DNA of 41,681 nt from Bacilli bacterium (GTDB lineage Bacteria > Bacillota_I > Bacilli_A > ML615J-28 > CAG-313), in contig JAFTPH010000049.1 of assembly GCA_017463365.1 (NCBI GenBank), positions 1 through 41,681 of the forward strand. The letters are read 5' to 3'. The position numbers and the translations under genes are program-made. Position 1 is the first letter of the stretch. Every line of letters begins with the position of its first letter. The notes under the pieces are model-generated. The model was not told where the DNA came from. It was given only the letters and a program-made list of their open reading frames with translations, and did no database searches. Of the stretch, positions 25,248 through 33,491 are shown piece by piece.

Positions 25248-26213
25248 CTACAATTCTATAAATAAACTAGCATACATTAATTCAGCATTAGGATATGTAT
25301 TTAATCTCTTTTCATAATCACAAATCACATCTAGTTGTTTAATAACATCTTTTACATTTTCTTTGTCTAAATTAAGTCTTGAAAATACTTCAACAAAATG
25401 GTTTTCTAGCGTTGGATTTTCTAAATAATGGATTTTTTCTTCTAAGAATAAACCATATATTTCTAAGAATAAGCGATTAAAATATATATCTTTCTTTGGT
25501 AAATTAGTATTACTAATTAAATAAGTTATATATTTATCATTACCTGATATTTCTGTTAACATAAGTTTTTTAATTGTTTCAATAATAGTTATAACAATTC
25601 CTTCACTTATTAATTCATTAGCTTTATCTACATTTGAAGTTAAATGAGAAAGTACAAAAGCAGTATCACGTTCAACACCATTTTCAATTAACTTGTTTTC
25701 TAATAACTCTTTCTTAATTGGTTTAAAATGAATTAATTGGCAACGAGATATAATAGTGCTTAACATCTTTCCTGAGTTTTTAGTTGTTAAAATTACGTAA
25801 TGATTGGGATATGGTTCTTCAATGAACTTTAATAAAGCATTAGCTGATGCTTGATTTAACTTATCAGCATCTTTAATAATGTGAATTCTGCTTCCTTTTT
25901 CTAATGTTTTCATTGAAGATTCTTTTAAAAGATTCGTAATTTGTTCTTTTTTAATTACTTCGCCATCTGCTTCAACAATATTTACATTGATATGTGTTCC
26001 ATTTAATACCCTTTGACAACTATTACATATGCAACAAGGTTTTGTTTCTTCACGACATAATAGTTTTGATGCTATATATTTAGCAGCTTCCATCTTTCCA
26101 GTTCCTGCTTCACCCTCAAAGATATAAGCATGAACTAGTTTTCTGCGGTTATATGAATTATCAATAATTTTAACAATTTCTGGTTGATTTAATTTTAAAT
26201 CATCAAATGCCAT
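25248..26213 (-). CDS. holB: DNA polymerase III delta' subunit
   Basis: 321 residues, an AAA+ clamp-loader subunit. The P-loop region is GEAGTGKM (about 35-42, lacking the usual Ser/Thr after Lys, so ATP binding may be impaired, as in delta'). A four-Cys zinc element CCICNSC... (about 58-67) and the SRC motif in ISRCQLIHF (about 163-172) follow. It helps load the beta clamp onto DNA. Starts a few bases after the tmk stop with AGGTGA. Confidence 0.9.
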   Translation of the reverse strand: MAFDDLKLNQPEIVKIIDNSYNRRKLVHAYIFEGEAGTGKMEAAKYIASKLLCREETKPCCICNSCQRVLNGTHINVNIVEADGEVIKKEQITNLLKESSMKTLEKGSRIHIIKDADKLNQASANALLKFIEEPYPNHYVILTTKNSGKMLSTIISRCQLIHFKPIKKELLENKLIENGVERDTAFVLSHLTSNVDKANELISEGIVITIIETIKKLMLTEISGNDKYITYLISNTNLPKKDIYFNRLFLEIYGLFLEEKIHYLENPTLENHFVEVFSRLNLDKENVKDVIKQLDVICDYEKRLNTYPNAELMYASLFIEL

Positions 26214-26221
26214 AATATCAC

Positions 26222-26842
26222 CTATTTATTTAAAAATTTATCAATTACCTTTAGTGTTTCACTTAAAACTTCTTCTTTTGTTTTTTCTCCATTTATTAAA
26301 ACAACACGTTCTGGGAATCTTTCCACAAGTTTTAAATACCCTTCATATACTGTTTTATGGAAATTATTAGTTTCTAATTCTAATCTATCAAGTTCTTTTT
26401 GATGAGTTTTACGAGATAATCCTACCTCTGGAGAAACTAAAATATATAATGTTAAATCAGGAAGCATACCTGAGGTTGCGAACATATTCATATCATATAC
26501 TTCTTCAATTCCAATTCCTCTAGCATGACCTTGATAAGCTAAAGAACTATCGATAAAACGGTCACAAATAACAAGTTTACCTTGTTCAAGAGCAGGAAGT
26601 ACCGTTTCCCTTAAATGTTGACGACGACTTGCTGCATAAAGTAAAGCTTCAGTCTTATCATCCATTTCCGTATTTTTAGGATCTAAAATAATTCCTCTTA
26701 TTTGTTCAGCAATAGCACTTCCACCTGGTTCTCTAGTGAATACTACATCTACGCCTCTTTCAGCAAATACTTTCTTTAATCCCTCAATAACTGTTGATTT
26801 CCCTGATCCATCATTTCCTTCAATTGTAATAAATGCTTTCAT
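26222..26842 (-). CDS. tmk: Thymidylate kinase
   Basis: 206 residues, the standard length. It phosphorylates dTMP to dTDP. P-loop GNDGSGKST (about 8-16), FTREPGGSAIAEQIR (DR motif, about 36-50), LID-associated CDRFIDSSLAYQGHARG (about 93-109). First of the tmk-holB-ricT-trmN6-rsmI run, which lacks the yaaQ, yaaR and yabA genes found between these in Bacillus. Confidence 0.97.
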   Translation of the reverse strand: MKAFITIEGNDGSGKSTVIEGLKKVFAERGVDVVFTREPGGSAIAEQIRGIILDPKNTEMDDKTEALLYAASRRQHLRETVLPALEQGKLVICDRFIDSSLAYQGHARGIGIEEVYDMNMFATSGMLPDLTLYILVSPEVGLSRKTHQKELDRLELETNNFHKTVYEGYLKLVERFPERVVLINGEKTKEEVLSETLKVIDKFLNK

Positions 26843-26863
26843 AATTTGATACCTCTTTTATTT

Positions 26864-26869
26864 ATTATA
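26864..26869 (-). promoter_or_regulatory. Probable -10 element of the tmk operon
   Basis: A perfect TATAAT about 20 bases before the start codon. No good -35 could be placed at 16-18 bp, so only the -10 is recorded. Confidence 0.45.
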
Positions 26870-26925
26870 TCACAAAGTTTAAAATTTTCCTATTAATTAA
26901 TTATGGTAATTTTTAATATTTAAAA

Positions 26926-26946
26926 ACACCCCTAAAAAAGGGGTGT
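26926..26946 (-). terminator. Terminator of the repeat-containing membrane protein gene
   Basis: ACACCCC/GGGGTGT (26926-26932/26940-26946) with a 7-nt loop, followed on minus by TTTTT. Confidence 0.85.
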
Positions 26947-26958
26947 CTTATTTCTTAT

Positions 26959-27750
26959 TTACTCCACATTTATAGTTTCCCATTTGGCATATAACTTTGT
27001 TACTTTGTATCTGTATTTTGCAAATTCAAAACATTCTATTTCCGGAACAATATCTGTTTCAAAATCCCATTCGTTTATGCATTCTAGTTCTTTATACCAT
27101 CCTTTAAAGATATATCCTTCTTTAGTTGGTTCATATGGTGCTTTATTTATTATTGTTCCATTGTAAAAATCAAAACTATATACTTCGTTATCCACATAAT
27201 ATACAACATTGGCTGGCCAACAATCATTAAAAGAGCCTTCTACCTCTTCTGTATCAATATACCCATAAATCTTAACTCTTCTTGTGCCTGCTTCATCATT
27301 TATAATTTGATAAACAAAACCATCTAAAAAATCCCTATTTAATATATTAATTTCTCCAATATAAAAGAACTTTTCTAATTTAGGACAGTTTTCAAATATA
27401 GTTTCGCTGCTTATCTTTACGTCGGAAGAAAAATAAACTACTTCTAAATTATCGCTTTCAATTTTTCCTTTTTCTGTCCAAAAGAACTGATAACCTATTT
27501 CTTTTACTTCCATTCCTTTTATTTCTTTCGGTATATATAGTTCTTTCTTTATTTTCCCTTCTTCGGTTAGACCAATGATATCAACATAATAAGTAGGATA
27601 TGTCCCCCAACCATCACATATAAAATCCTGATATTTAAAAGTTCTTTTCATATATGAGTCATACCCCAAAGGTATCCATATCATTAATTGTATAACTGCA
27701 AATATCAAACCAACTATTATTAAGGTGGCTTTTAAATTTATTTTTTTCAT
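26959..27750 (-). CDS. Membrane-anchored protein with one Listeria-Bacteroides (InlB B-type) repeat
   Basis: 263 residues. An N-terminal signal-anchor helix (about 8-28), then a region with a LRR-like edge (YIPKEIKGMEVKEIGYQFF, about 72-90), and a C-terminal block of the Listeria-Bacteroides repeat kind: GYIFKGWYKELECINEWDF (about 213-231) and the ending VTKLYAKWE. These repeats are outside the cell in surface proteins. Function unknown; adhesion or cell-wall interaction is a guess. The gene is single, between its own terminator and that of the MacB-like transporter. I could not find a confident promoter; its AGGAG is about 10 bases before the ATG. Confidence 0.72.
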   Translation of the reverse strand: MKKINLKATLIIVGLIFAVIQLMIWIPLGYDSYMKRTFKYQDFICDGWGTYPTYYVDIIGLTEEGKIKKELYIPKEIKGMEVKEIGYQFFWTEKGKIESDNLEVVYFSSDVKISSETIFENCPKLEKFFYIGEINILNRDFLDGFVYQIINDEAGTRRVKIYGYIDTEEVEGSFNDCWPANVVYYVDNEVYSFDFYNGTIINKAPYEPTKEGYIFKGWYKELECINEWDFETDIVPEIECFEFAKYRYKVTKLYAKWETINVE

Positions 27751-27774
27751 ATCATTTTTACTCCTAATATAACA

Positions 27775-27800
27775 AAAAACTCTTCAAGTGAAGAGTTTTT
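27775..27800 (-). terminator. Terminator of the marR/MacB-like operon
   Basis: Near-perfect hairpin AAAAACTCTTC/GAAGAGTTTTT centred at 27787, followed by T-run on minus; about 70 bases after the stop. Confidence 0.8.
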
Positions 27801-27870
27801 AAGTTTCTTTTCAACTCTCATACATCCATATTTTATCATTTTAATATTTATGTAGTCAAGTTTTTTTATA

Positions 27871-30528
27871 TTATTCTGTTCTTAAAGCCACGACTGGATC
27901 TTTTTTAGATGCAAGTCTAGCTGGAACAAGACCTGAAATTGAAGTTAATAAAATACTAATACAAATCATGATAACCGCAATAGAAATAGGGAGTGTTGCG
28001 ATTGTGTAAATACCTGTTAAACTTCCAACGATTGCGTTTATTAAAGCTGATAATAGATATGTTACACCAATTCCGATTACCCCAGATGATAGTCCAATAA
28101 TAAATGCTTCTGCGTTAAATAATCTTGATACGTCTTTCTTTCTTCCACCAAGGGATCTAATGACACCAATTTCTTTAACCCTTTCAATTACTGATACATA
28201 TGTGATAATCGCAATCATAACCGTTGACACTACAAGTGATAAAGCCGTAAAGGCTACAAGGGCATATGTTACAATATTAATCATATTATTAATTAAGTTA
28301 ATTACCAGTTCTAAGCTATCTGTATAGATTATTTCTGTACGATCTTCTAATTTATATATCTTCCCATTAATGGTAATGTTTCCTTCTTCATTCCAAGCAT
28401 CTAAATAATCTGTTACTTGATCTTTTAAATCAAAGTTTGTTGGGTATATCGCAATTCTATTAGGCATATCAATACCACCTAAATCTCTTAGGGTAAGTGT
28501 AAATACTTCATTTAATTGACCAGTCATAGATCCCATCATTGATGCCATCATTGAAGTATTTCCAACAAAACCTGTAATGTTTTCATGAAGAACATCATTA
28601 ATAGCGAAACTAATTTTATATGTTATACCCATACCAATTCCATTATATGATGTAGAATTAAAACTTTCTTGTTCAGTATCATTTAAATATTTTACTATTT
28701 CTGAATTCACTCCATCATTAATCATCTTTTTAGTGAATGCTGGTGTATAGTATATTCCACTGCTTAAACTTCCATAGCTAATACCTTCTTTTAATCTTAA
28801 AACAGCCGTGATTTTTAAATCCATTCCGGTTTCCCAGTTAGTATCTTCATATGCATTATAAGTAAATGGATTGCTTTTTGACATTGGGTTAGTCGCATCA
28901 GCTTTATTATAGATTGTATCGTTTGGATAATAAGTAAATGTTTTACCTAATAATTCTTCATATGTAAACTTATTTTTATCAAGTGATGGATTATATTTTT
29001 CATCATCTGTTGCGCGATAACAGATATTTAAGAATTCTTCTTGTGTATAATAACCAAGTTGAGCAAGCAATAAATCTGTAAGATCTGTATTTTCTGATAC
29101 AACAATCATTATTTCATTTTCTTTAGTTGGTAAATAGCTCTTATTTGGATCAGAGATAATATCATATTGTTCTAAAATAAAATCAGGGTTATTTGGATAT
29201 TGTGAAAATACATTTGCTACTTGAGATACAAATGATGCATAATCTTTAAATTCTTCTGTTTCTTGTAGCATCTTATAATATAAATATTCTATAGCACTTA
29301 GTGACATTGTTTGTTCACCATATTCTTCTAAAGAAATATTAGTATATAAATTATTTTTTACATCTACATCATAGTAAGTCGCAATTGTTTCATATATATC
29401 TTCTGGCATACCTGCAAGATAATCTAAGTATTCTTGGTTAATATCGTTTGATACAAGCATATTATTTGCCATTTCACTACGTTCAGCTAAGAATTCAATT
29501 AAATATTGAACGTTTACTTTTCCATCTTCAACCGATTCTTTAATGGCTTCATTTTTTGTTGATGCATCCATTCCTGCCATCATCAATTCTAAATTAATTG
29601 TTTCTTCAGCAATAGTTATTGGGTTACCTGATAACATATCATCTTGCATACTATTGACATAACCAGTAATACCTGTTGAGACAGATAGTACGGTAGCAAC
29701 CCCAATAATCCCAATTGACCCCGCAAAACAAACCATTAATGTTCGTTTAAATTTTGAACGAAGATTTCTTGCTGAAAGACGGAAAGCAGTCCAAAATGAA
29801 AGTTTTGGTTTTTTAACTTTTTCAGTTTGATTCTTTTCTTCTTCTTTTGGATTAAATGGATTTGAATCATAGGTTAATTCTCCATCTAATAATTTTACGA
29901 TTCTTGTTGAATATTTTTCCGCAAGTTCAGGATTATGCGTAACCATAATAACTAAACGATCTTTTGATATTTCTTTAATCAAATCCATAATTTGAATTGA
30001 TGTTTGCGTATCTAAGGCTCCTGTTGGTTCATCAGCAAGTAGAATTTCTGGTTCATTAACTAGTGCTCTTGCGATAGCGACTCTTTGACATTGTCCACCA
30101 GATAATTGGTTAGGTTTCTTGTTATATTGATCTTTTAATCCAACTTTATCTAGAGCTTCTTTTGCACGCTTAATACGTTCATCTTTAGATACTCCACCAA
30201 TTGTTAAAGCAAGTTCAACATTTTCTAAAACTGTTTGATGAGGAATTAGATTATAACTTTGGAAAATAAAGCCAATTCGATGATTTCTATATGTATCCCA
30301 GTCGCGATCATCAAACTTTTTTGTTGAAATATCATCAATATATAATGTACCATCTGAGTATTTATCAAGTCCTCCAATAATATTTAAAAGAGTTGTTTTT
30401 CCACATCCAGATGGTCCAAGAATAGATACGAACTCGTTTTCTCGAAAAGAAATACTTATTCCTTTTAGAGCCTCAACCGTTGTATCAGCCATAACATAAT
30501 CTTTTTTAATATTTTTTAATCTTAGCAT
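27871..30528 (-). CDS. MacB-like ABC transporter, fused ATPase and FtsX permease
   Basis: 885 residues in one chain. Residues about 1-230 are an ATPase: Walker A GPSGCGKTT (near 38-46), signature LSGGQCQR (near 141), Walker B LLADEPTGALD, His switch MVTHN. Next a membrane helix (about 263-287), a large extracytoplasmic region (about 290-745) and three closing helices with the FtsX/MacB coupling loop RVKEIGVIRSLGG (near 780). This type VII mechanotransmission design uses ATP hydrolysis to move the periplasm-side domain instead of passing substrate through the membrane; relatives export lipoproteins, peptides or detoxify antimicrobial peptides. It follows a MarR gene by 14 bases with AGGAGG, so it is probably induced by a ligand. 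Confidence 0.88.
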   Translation of the reverse strand: MLRLKNIKKDYVMADTTVEALKGISISFRENEFVSILGPSGCGKTTLLNIIGGLDKYSDGTLYIDDISTKKFDDRDWDTYRNHRIGFIFQSYNLIPHQTVLENVELALTIGGVSKDERIKRAKEALDKVGLKDQYNKKPNQLSGGQCQRVAIARALVNEPEILLADEPTGALDTQTSIQIMDLIKEISKDRLVIMVTHNPELAEKYSTRIVKLLDGELTYDSNPFNPKEEEKNQTEKVKKPKLSFWTAFRLSARNLRSKFKRTLMVCFAGSIGIIGVATVLSVSTGITGYVNSMQDDMLSGNPITIAEETINLELMMAGMDASTKNEAIKESVEDGKVNVQYLIEFLAERSEMANNMLVSNDINQEYLDYLAGMPEDIYETIATYYDVDVKNNLYTNISLEEYGEQTMSLSAIEYLYYKMLQETEEFKDYASFVSQVANVFSQYPNNPDFILEQYDIISDPNKSYLPTKENEIMIVVSENTDLTDLLLAQLGYYTQEEFLNICYRATDDEKYNPSLDKNKFTYEELLGKTFTYYPNDTIYNKADATNPMSKSNPFTYNAYEDTNWETGMDLKITAVLRLKEGISYGSLSSGIYYTPAFTKKMINDGVNSEIVKYLNDTEQESFNSTSYNGIGMGITYKISFAINDVLHENITGFVGNTSMMASMMGSMTGQLNEVFTLTLRDLGGIDMPNRIAIYPTNFDLKDQVTDYLDAWNEEGNITINGKIYKLEDRTEIIYTDSLELVINLINNMINIVTYALVAFTALSLVVSTVMIAIITYVSVIERVKEIGVIRSLGGRKKDVSRLFNAEAFIIGLSSGVIGIGVTYLLSALINAIVGSLTGIYTIATLPISIAVIMICISILLTSISGLVPARLASKKDPVVALRTE

Positions 30529-30542
30529 ATATATCCTCCTGT

Positions 30543-30950
30543 TTAAAGTGTCTTCTTAATAATATTTACAAGTTGCATTACTTCTTCTTCATCTAGTTTA
30601 TCTAAAAATTCTTTCATGATTTGTATTAATTGTTCTTCTTTTTCTTGTAGTTTTGTTTTTCCTAATTCTGTAAGTTCAACAACTGTTTTTCTTGCGTCAA
30701 GCTTTGATTTATGTTTTTTAATCCATTTTTTAGCATCTAATGTTGCAAGTGCAACAGCCATTCTCGCAGTTGAAACATTTAAGGCGCTCGATAAATCGCC
30801 TGCTACTACTTCATTTTCCGATCTATCAATTACCCTTAGAATAACAAATAAACCCTTTGTCCAATCATCTAAGAATTCTGTTAAGTGTTTACAACCTTTT
30901 TTATCAACACTATTTAATATATCTTCTGCTATTTCTCTTCTATCTAACAT
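30543..30950 (-). CDS. MarR-family regulator of the MacB-like transporter
   Basis: 135 residues of winged-helix MarR type: recognition region VVAGDLSSALNVSTARMAVAL (split about 50-70) and a wing with KSKLDARKTVVELTELG (about 83-99). The frame extends eight codons upstream from a GTG, but AGAGG sits at the right distance from the ATG at 30950, and the GTG falls inside the operator palindrome. First gene of a two-gene operon. The operator over its promoter points to autoregulation plus control of the transporter. Confidence 0.85.
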   Translation of the reverse strand: MLDRREIAEDILNSVDKKGCKHLTEFLDDWTKGLFVILRVIDRSENEVVAGDLSSALNVSTARMAVALATLDAKKWIKKHKSKLDARKTVVELTELGKTKLQEKEEQLIQIMKEFLDKLDEEEVMQLVNIIKKTL

Positions 30951-30964
30951 ATTAACCTCTATTT

Positions 30965-31010
30965 TATCTAACACTGTTAGATATTATATCATATATTACT
31001 ATAATGTCAA
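30965..31010 (-). promoter_or_regulatory. Promoter and operator of the marR/MacB-like operon
   Basis: On minus, perfect TTGACA (31010-31005) and TATAAT (30988-30983) with 16 bp between. A perfect palindrome TATCTAACA-C-TGTTAGATA (30965-30983) abuts the -10 and covers the start site. Its sequence differs from the other MarR operator. Confidence 0.8.
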
Positions 31011-31052
31011 TACTTTATATATATATTTCACTTTAATTTCAGATATAAGAAA

Positions 31053-31084
31053 AAAGATAATACTTTATATTAAGTATTATCTTT
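31053..31084 (-). terminator. Terminator of the amidase gene
   Basis: A perfect 13-bp stem (AAAGATAATACTT/AAGTATTATCTTT) with a 6-nt loop, followed on minus by TTTTTC. It lies 10 bases after the stop. Confidence 0.85.
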
Positions 31085-31094
31085 AATTATTAAT

Positions 31095-32666
31095 TTATTC
31101 GTTTGTTGTTGAAATAGTAAATGTTTGTCCAAATACTGTTACTTCAACTTTAACTTCTTCTTTATTAGTTAAATGATATATTCCTGCAAGTTTCCAGTTT
31201 TCAACATTACCACTTACTACATTATATGAAACTTCAACATCTTTTAATAATTCTTGAGATGCATATTCTCTTGTAATCATTCCTAAAAGTTCAAACCATC
31301 TGAAATCATTACGCATATTTTCCGGACAGTTCTTACCATTAGGGTCAAAATTGTAGTGTTGTTTAACGTTCATCATACCTAATTCATAAGTTCTTAAGAA
31401 GTAAGCAATTAAACGAGCATCATTTCTCATAGCCGCATTAAACTCACCATCTGGGTTAACACACATTTCAATACCAATTGAATTTGAGTTACCACGTCTG
31501 CTTGATGCATGCCAACAATATACATCATCACCATAACTTTGGTATACTGCTCCATCATCTACTTGATAGTTCCATGATGCACTTCTTGATGCACCATTAT
31601 ATGCATAATTCCATTGAGCTTTAGCTAAGTATTCCGCATCAACTCCAGTTGTATTCATACCTGATTCGTGAACAACAACCCATACAACTTGTTCTTTATT
31701 CTTTAACTGATATCCTTTATAAATTTCTTCATCTAAGAAACTTTGAGCAACGGTTGGTTTATATCCAGAATGTAAGTGTGATACAATCTTTTCATCTTCA
31801 ATATCAATTAAATATTCAGTGTTAATAATTGGTGTAGAACCTTCATATAAATTGATAAATTCACCTTGTGTTGAAATTAAACTTTGTTTTAAAAAGTTAA
31901 TAACTCTTTCTTCTGTTGAAAGTTTAGTAGGTGTTAAAGTTACTGGATATGCTACTATTTCATATGCATTATAGAAATAGTATTCCGCAAGCAATCTATA
32001 TGTACCTCTTTCAGTTGGTAAATTTAATGTTTTATAGTCAACAATTAATCCTGGTTCTTCACAGACCCAACGAATTCTTCCACCATATTCTGGGTGAGTT
32101 GTTGGTAAAACAGTACCTTCTTTAAGTTCAACTTTTGATAAACGTTCTTCAACCCATGCTTTTACTTTTTCAAGTTTTTCTTCATCAGGAATACCTGTTG
32201 AAACAATATTAATATCAAATGAATATGTTTTTCCTTCCCATTCAACAGTACATGTTAATGTTACATTTTCATCATATTCATGTTCAATATATTTACCTTC
32301 ATTAGTAACAAACTCTGGATGTGATGAAACATAAGACATTGTTGCCCCTGTTGAATAGTATTTAGTTTTTAAATTTAAATTCTTTCTTGTATGGTCTTTG
32401 ATAAAACTACGAACATAGTTTTCTACTTTTTCAAAGAAAACTTTCGCTTCTTCATCACTAACACCAACATTAGTTTCAGTATCTTCCCCACCTGGATTTT
32501 CATTTTGATCTACATCTGAACCATCACCATCTCCTGGTGTTTCATCTCCACCTTGAGTAACTTCTCCAGTATCTGGACCATCTGGTTCATCTATAATATC
32601 ATCCCCACAACTACACATAGTAAATCCCATAAGCAAAACTAAAACAAACAAAATAAATTTTTTCAT
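31095..32666 (-). CDS. N-acetylmuramoyl-L-alanine amidase lipoprotein (amidase_2)
   Basis: 523 residues. A signal peptide with lipobox ending near C19-C21 (FTMCSCGDD) anchors it outside the cell, followed by a Asp/Glu/Gly-rich linker (about 22-75). Two bacterial Ig-like or beta-rich repeats follow (about 75-260). The C-terminal catalytic domain (about 310-480) is amidase_2/PGRP-like with zinc ligands His in VWVVVHESG (near 330), His in QHYNFDP (near 440) and Cys in GKNCPE (near 450), plus YCWHASSRRGNS. It would cut the amide bond between muramic acid and the stem peptide, in wall turnover or remodelling. A catabolite-type cre-like box overlaps its transcription start. Monocistronic with its own terminator. 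Confidence 0.9.
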   Translation of the reverse strand: MKKFILFVLVLLMGFTMCSCGDDIIDEPDGPDTGEVTQGGDETPGDGDGSDVDQNENPGGEDTETNVGVSDEEAKVFFEKVENYVRSFIKDHTRKNLNLKTKYYSTGATMSYVSSHPEFVTNEGKYIEHEYDENVTLTCTVEWEGKTYSFDINIVSTGIPDEEKLEKVKAWVEERLSKVELKEGTVLPTTHPEYGGRIRWVCEEPGLIVDYKTLNLPTERGTYRLLAEYYFYNAYEIVAYPVTLTPTKLSTEERVINFLKQSLISTQGEFINLYEGSTPIINTEYLIDIEDEKIVSHLHSGYKPTVAQSFLDEEIYKGYQLKNKEQVVWVVVHESGMNTTGVDAEYLAKAQWNYAYNGASRSASWNYQVDDGAVYQSYGDDVYCWHASSRRGNSNSIGIEMCVNPDGEFNAAMRNDARLIAYFLRTYELGMMNVKQHYNFDPNGKNCPENMRNDFRWFELLGMITREYASQELLKDVEVSYNVVSGNVENWKLAGIYHLTNKEEVKVEVTVFGQTFTISTTNE

Positions 32667-32680
32667 ATTCTTATTCTCCT

Positions 32681-32694
32681 TGAAAGCGTTTTAA
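32681..32694 (-). promoter_or_regulatory. cre-like site at the amidase promoter
   Basis: On minus TTAAAACGCTTTCA matches the CcpA operator pattern TGWAANCGNTNWCA except for the second base, and sits just downstream of the -10. CcpA itself is not in the window, so this is a candidate only. Confidence 0.4.
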
Positions 32695-32722
32695 TTATAC
32701 CATATTTTTAAAATTTTTTCAA
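32694..32722 (-). promoter_or_regulatory. Promoter of the amidase gene
   Basis: On minus, TTGAAA (32722-32717) and TATAAT (32699-32694) with 17 bp spacing; AAGGAG precedes the start at 32666. Confidence 0.75.
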
Positions 32723-32780
32723 GATATGAGTGTATAAAAATATTAAATAAAGAAATAATATAATTGTAAGTGGAGGAATT

Positions 32781-32957
32781 ATGAAAAAAACAAGTTTTGA
32801 AAAAATTAAAGAAGAACGTATATTTGAAAAAAATAAGAAGTTAAAAACTTCCTACGAACTTGGAAAAGACTATTTTGATGAAACATCAAAGAATCATAAA
32901 AACTTAGTAGAACTAAGTGAAGACTTACTTAAAAAGCACTATTCTAAAAGAAATTAA
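32781..32957 (+). CDS. Short basic-acidic protein of 58 residues, unknown
   Basis: An overlooked short gene: ATG at 32781 preceded by GGAGG at ideal distance, TATAAT at 32759-32764, stop TAA at 32955-32957. The protein begins MKKTSFEKIKEERIF and is highly charged (many Lys and Glu), with no membrane segment; it is predicted to be helical or coiled-coil. Codon choice is like that of its neighbours. It is divergent from the amidase gene. No family is recognised. A clean frame with a strong ribosome site makes it probably real, although chance cannot be excluded at this length. Confidence 0.65.
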   Translation: MKKTSFEKIKEERIFEKNKKLKTSYELGKDYFDETSKNHKNLVELSEDLLKKHYSKRN

Positions 32958-32982
32958 TATTTTATTTATCTTTTTTACTCTT

Positions 32983-33020
32983 GGCTATTACAAGTAATTT
33001 GTTTGCTTACTTGTATAGCT
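32983..33020. repeat. Imperfect inverted repeat after the short gene
   Basis: GGCTATTACAAGTAA (32983-32997) pairs with TTACTTGTATAGCT (33007-33020), leaving one bulge and a 9-nt loop. No U-run follows on either strand, so it is not a clear terminator; it may stabilise the short transcript or bind a protein. Confidence 0.45.
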
Positions 33021-33051
33021 CATATTATTGTTCCCATACGATAACAAAAAG

Positions 33052-33076
33052 TGGCCCTCAAAAGGGGCCATTTTTT
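33052..33076. terminator. Terminator at the end of the ecf-truA-gtrA operon
   Basis: TGGCCC/GGGCCA (33052-33057/33065-33070) with TTTTTT on plus and TTTTTG on minus, so it can end both the minus operon and any plus transcript from the short gene. Confidence 0.85.
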
Positions 33077-33079
33077 GGT

Positions 33080-33490
33080 TTATTTGGTTGCTGTATCACA
33101 AGAATTGTGATAAACAATAAATCGACAATATAAATATTCTAAAATAAAATTAGATAATAACATAATTACTTCAATTACAAAATCATTAACTCCATTTTGT
33201 TCTAGAACATTTCCCAAAAGTGTTGATGCAGGAGTAAATACTACATAAAATAATAATACTAAAAGCATAGCTTTTTTGATGTTATTAGCTGATTTAAAAG
33301 TAATTTTACGATTTATTGTAAAATTCCAAATTACAGATATTATTAAACTTGGTAAATGTGATAACCAATAACTTTTTGTTAAAAGATTAAGAACCGTAAA
33401 AACTAAAGTTTGAATAATTCCAGCACTTATGGAAATAAGTGTAAATTTAATTGCTCTTAAAAGTTCTTTGTTTTTTTCTTTTTTATCCAT
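33080..33490 (-). CDS. GtrA-family membrane protein
   Basis: 136 residues with four hydrophobic helices (about 11-33, 42-60, 70-92, 103-125), the size and layout of the GtrA family. Signatures include SAGIIQTLVFTVLNL and IWNFTINRKITFK (about 52-65). GtrA proteins take part in surface polysaccharide glycosylation, perhaps flipping undecaprenyl-linked sugars. The gene starts one base after the stop of the acetyltransferase gene and is last in the operon. No glycosyltransferase is nearby, so its partner is elsewhere. Confidence 0.85.
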   Translation of the reverse strand: MDKKEKNKELLRAIKFTLISISAGIIQTLVFTVLNLLTKSYWLSHLPSLIISVIWNFTINRKITFKSANNIKKAMLLVLLFYVVFTPASTLLGNVLEQNGVNDFVIEVIMLLSNFILEYLYCRFIVYHNSCDTATK

Positions 33491-33491
33491 A

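Noticed and set aside
30951-30974. GTG start of the second MarR gene
   Set aside because: The GTG lies inside the operator palindrome at the likely transcription start; AGAGG serves the ATG at 30950.
30616-31086. 156-codon open frame on plus across the second marR gene
   Set aside because: Antisense to marR and crosses its promoter and operator; no ribosome site.
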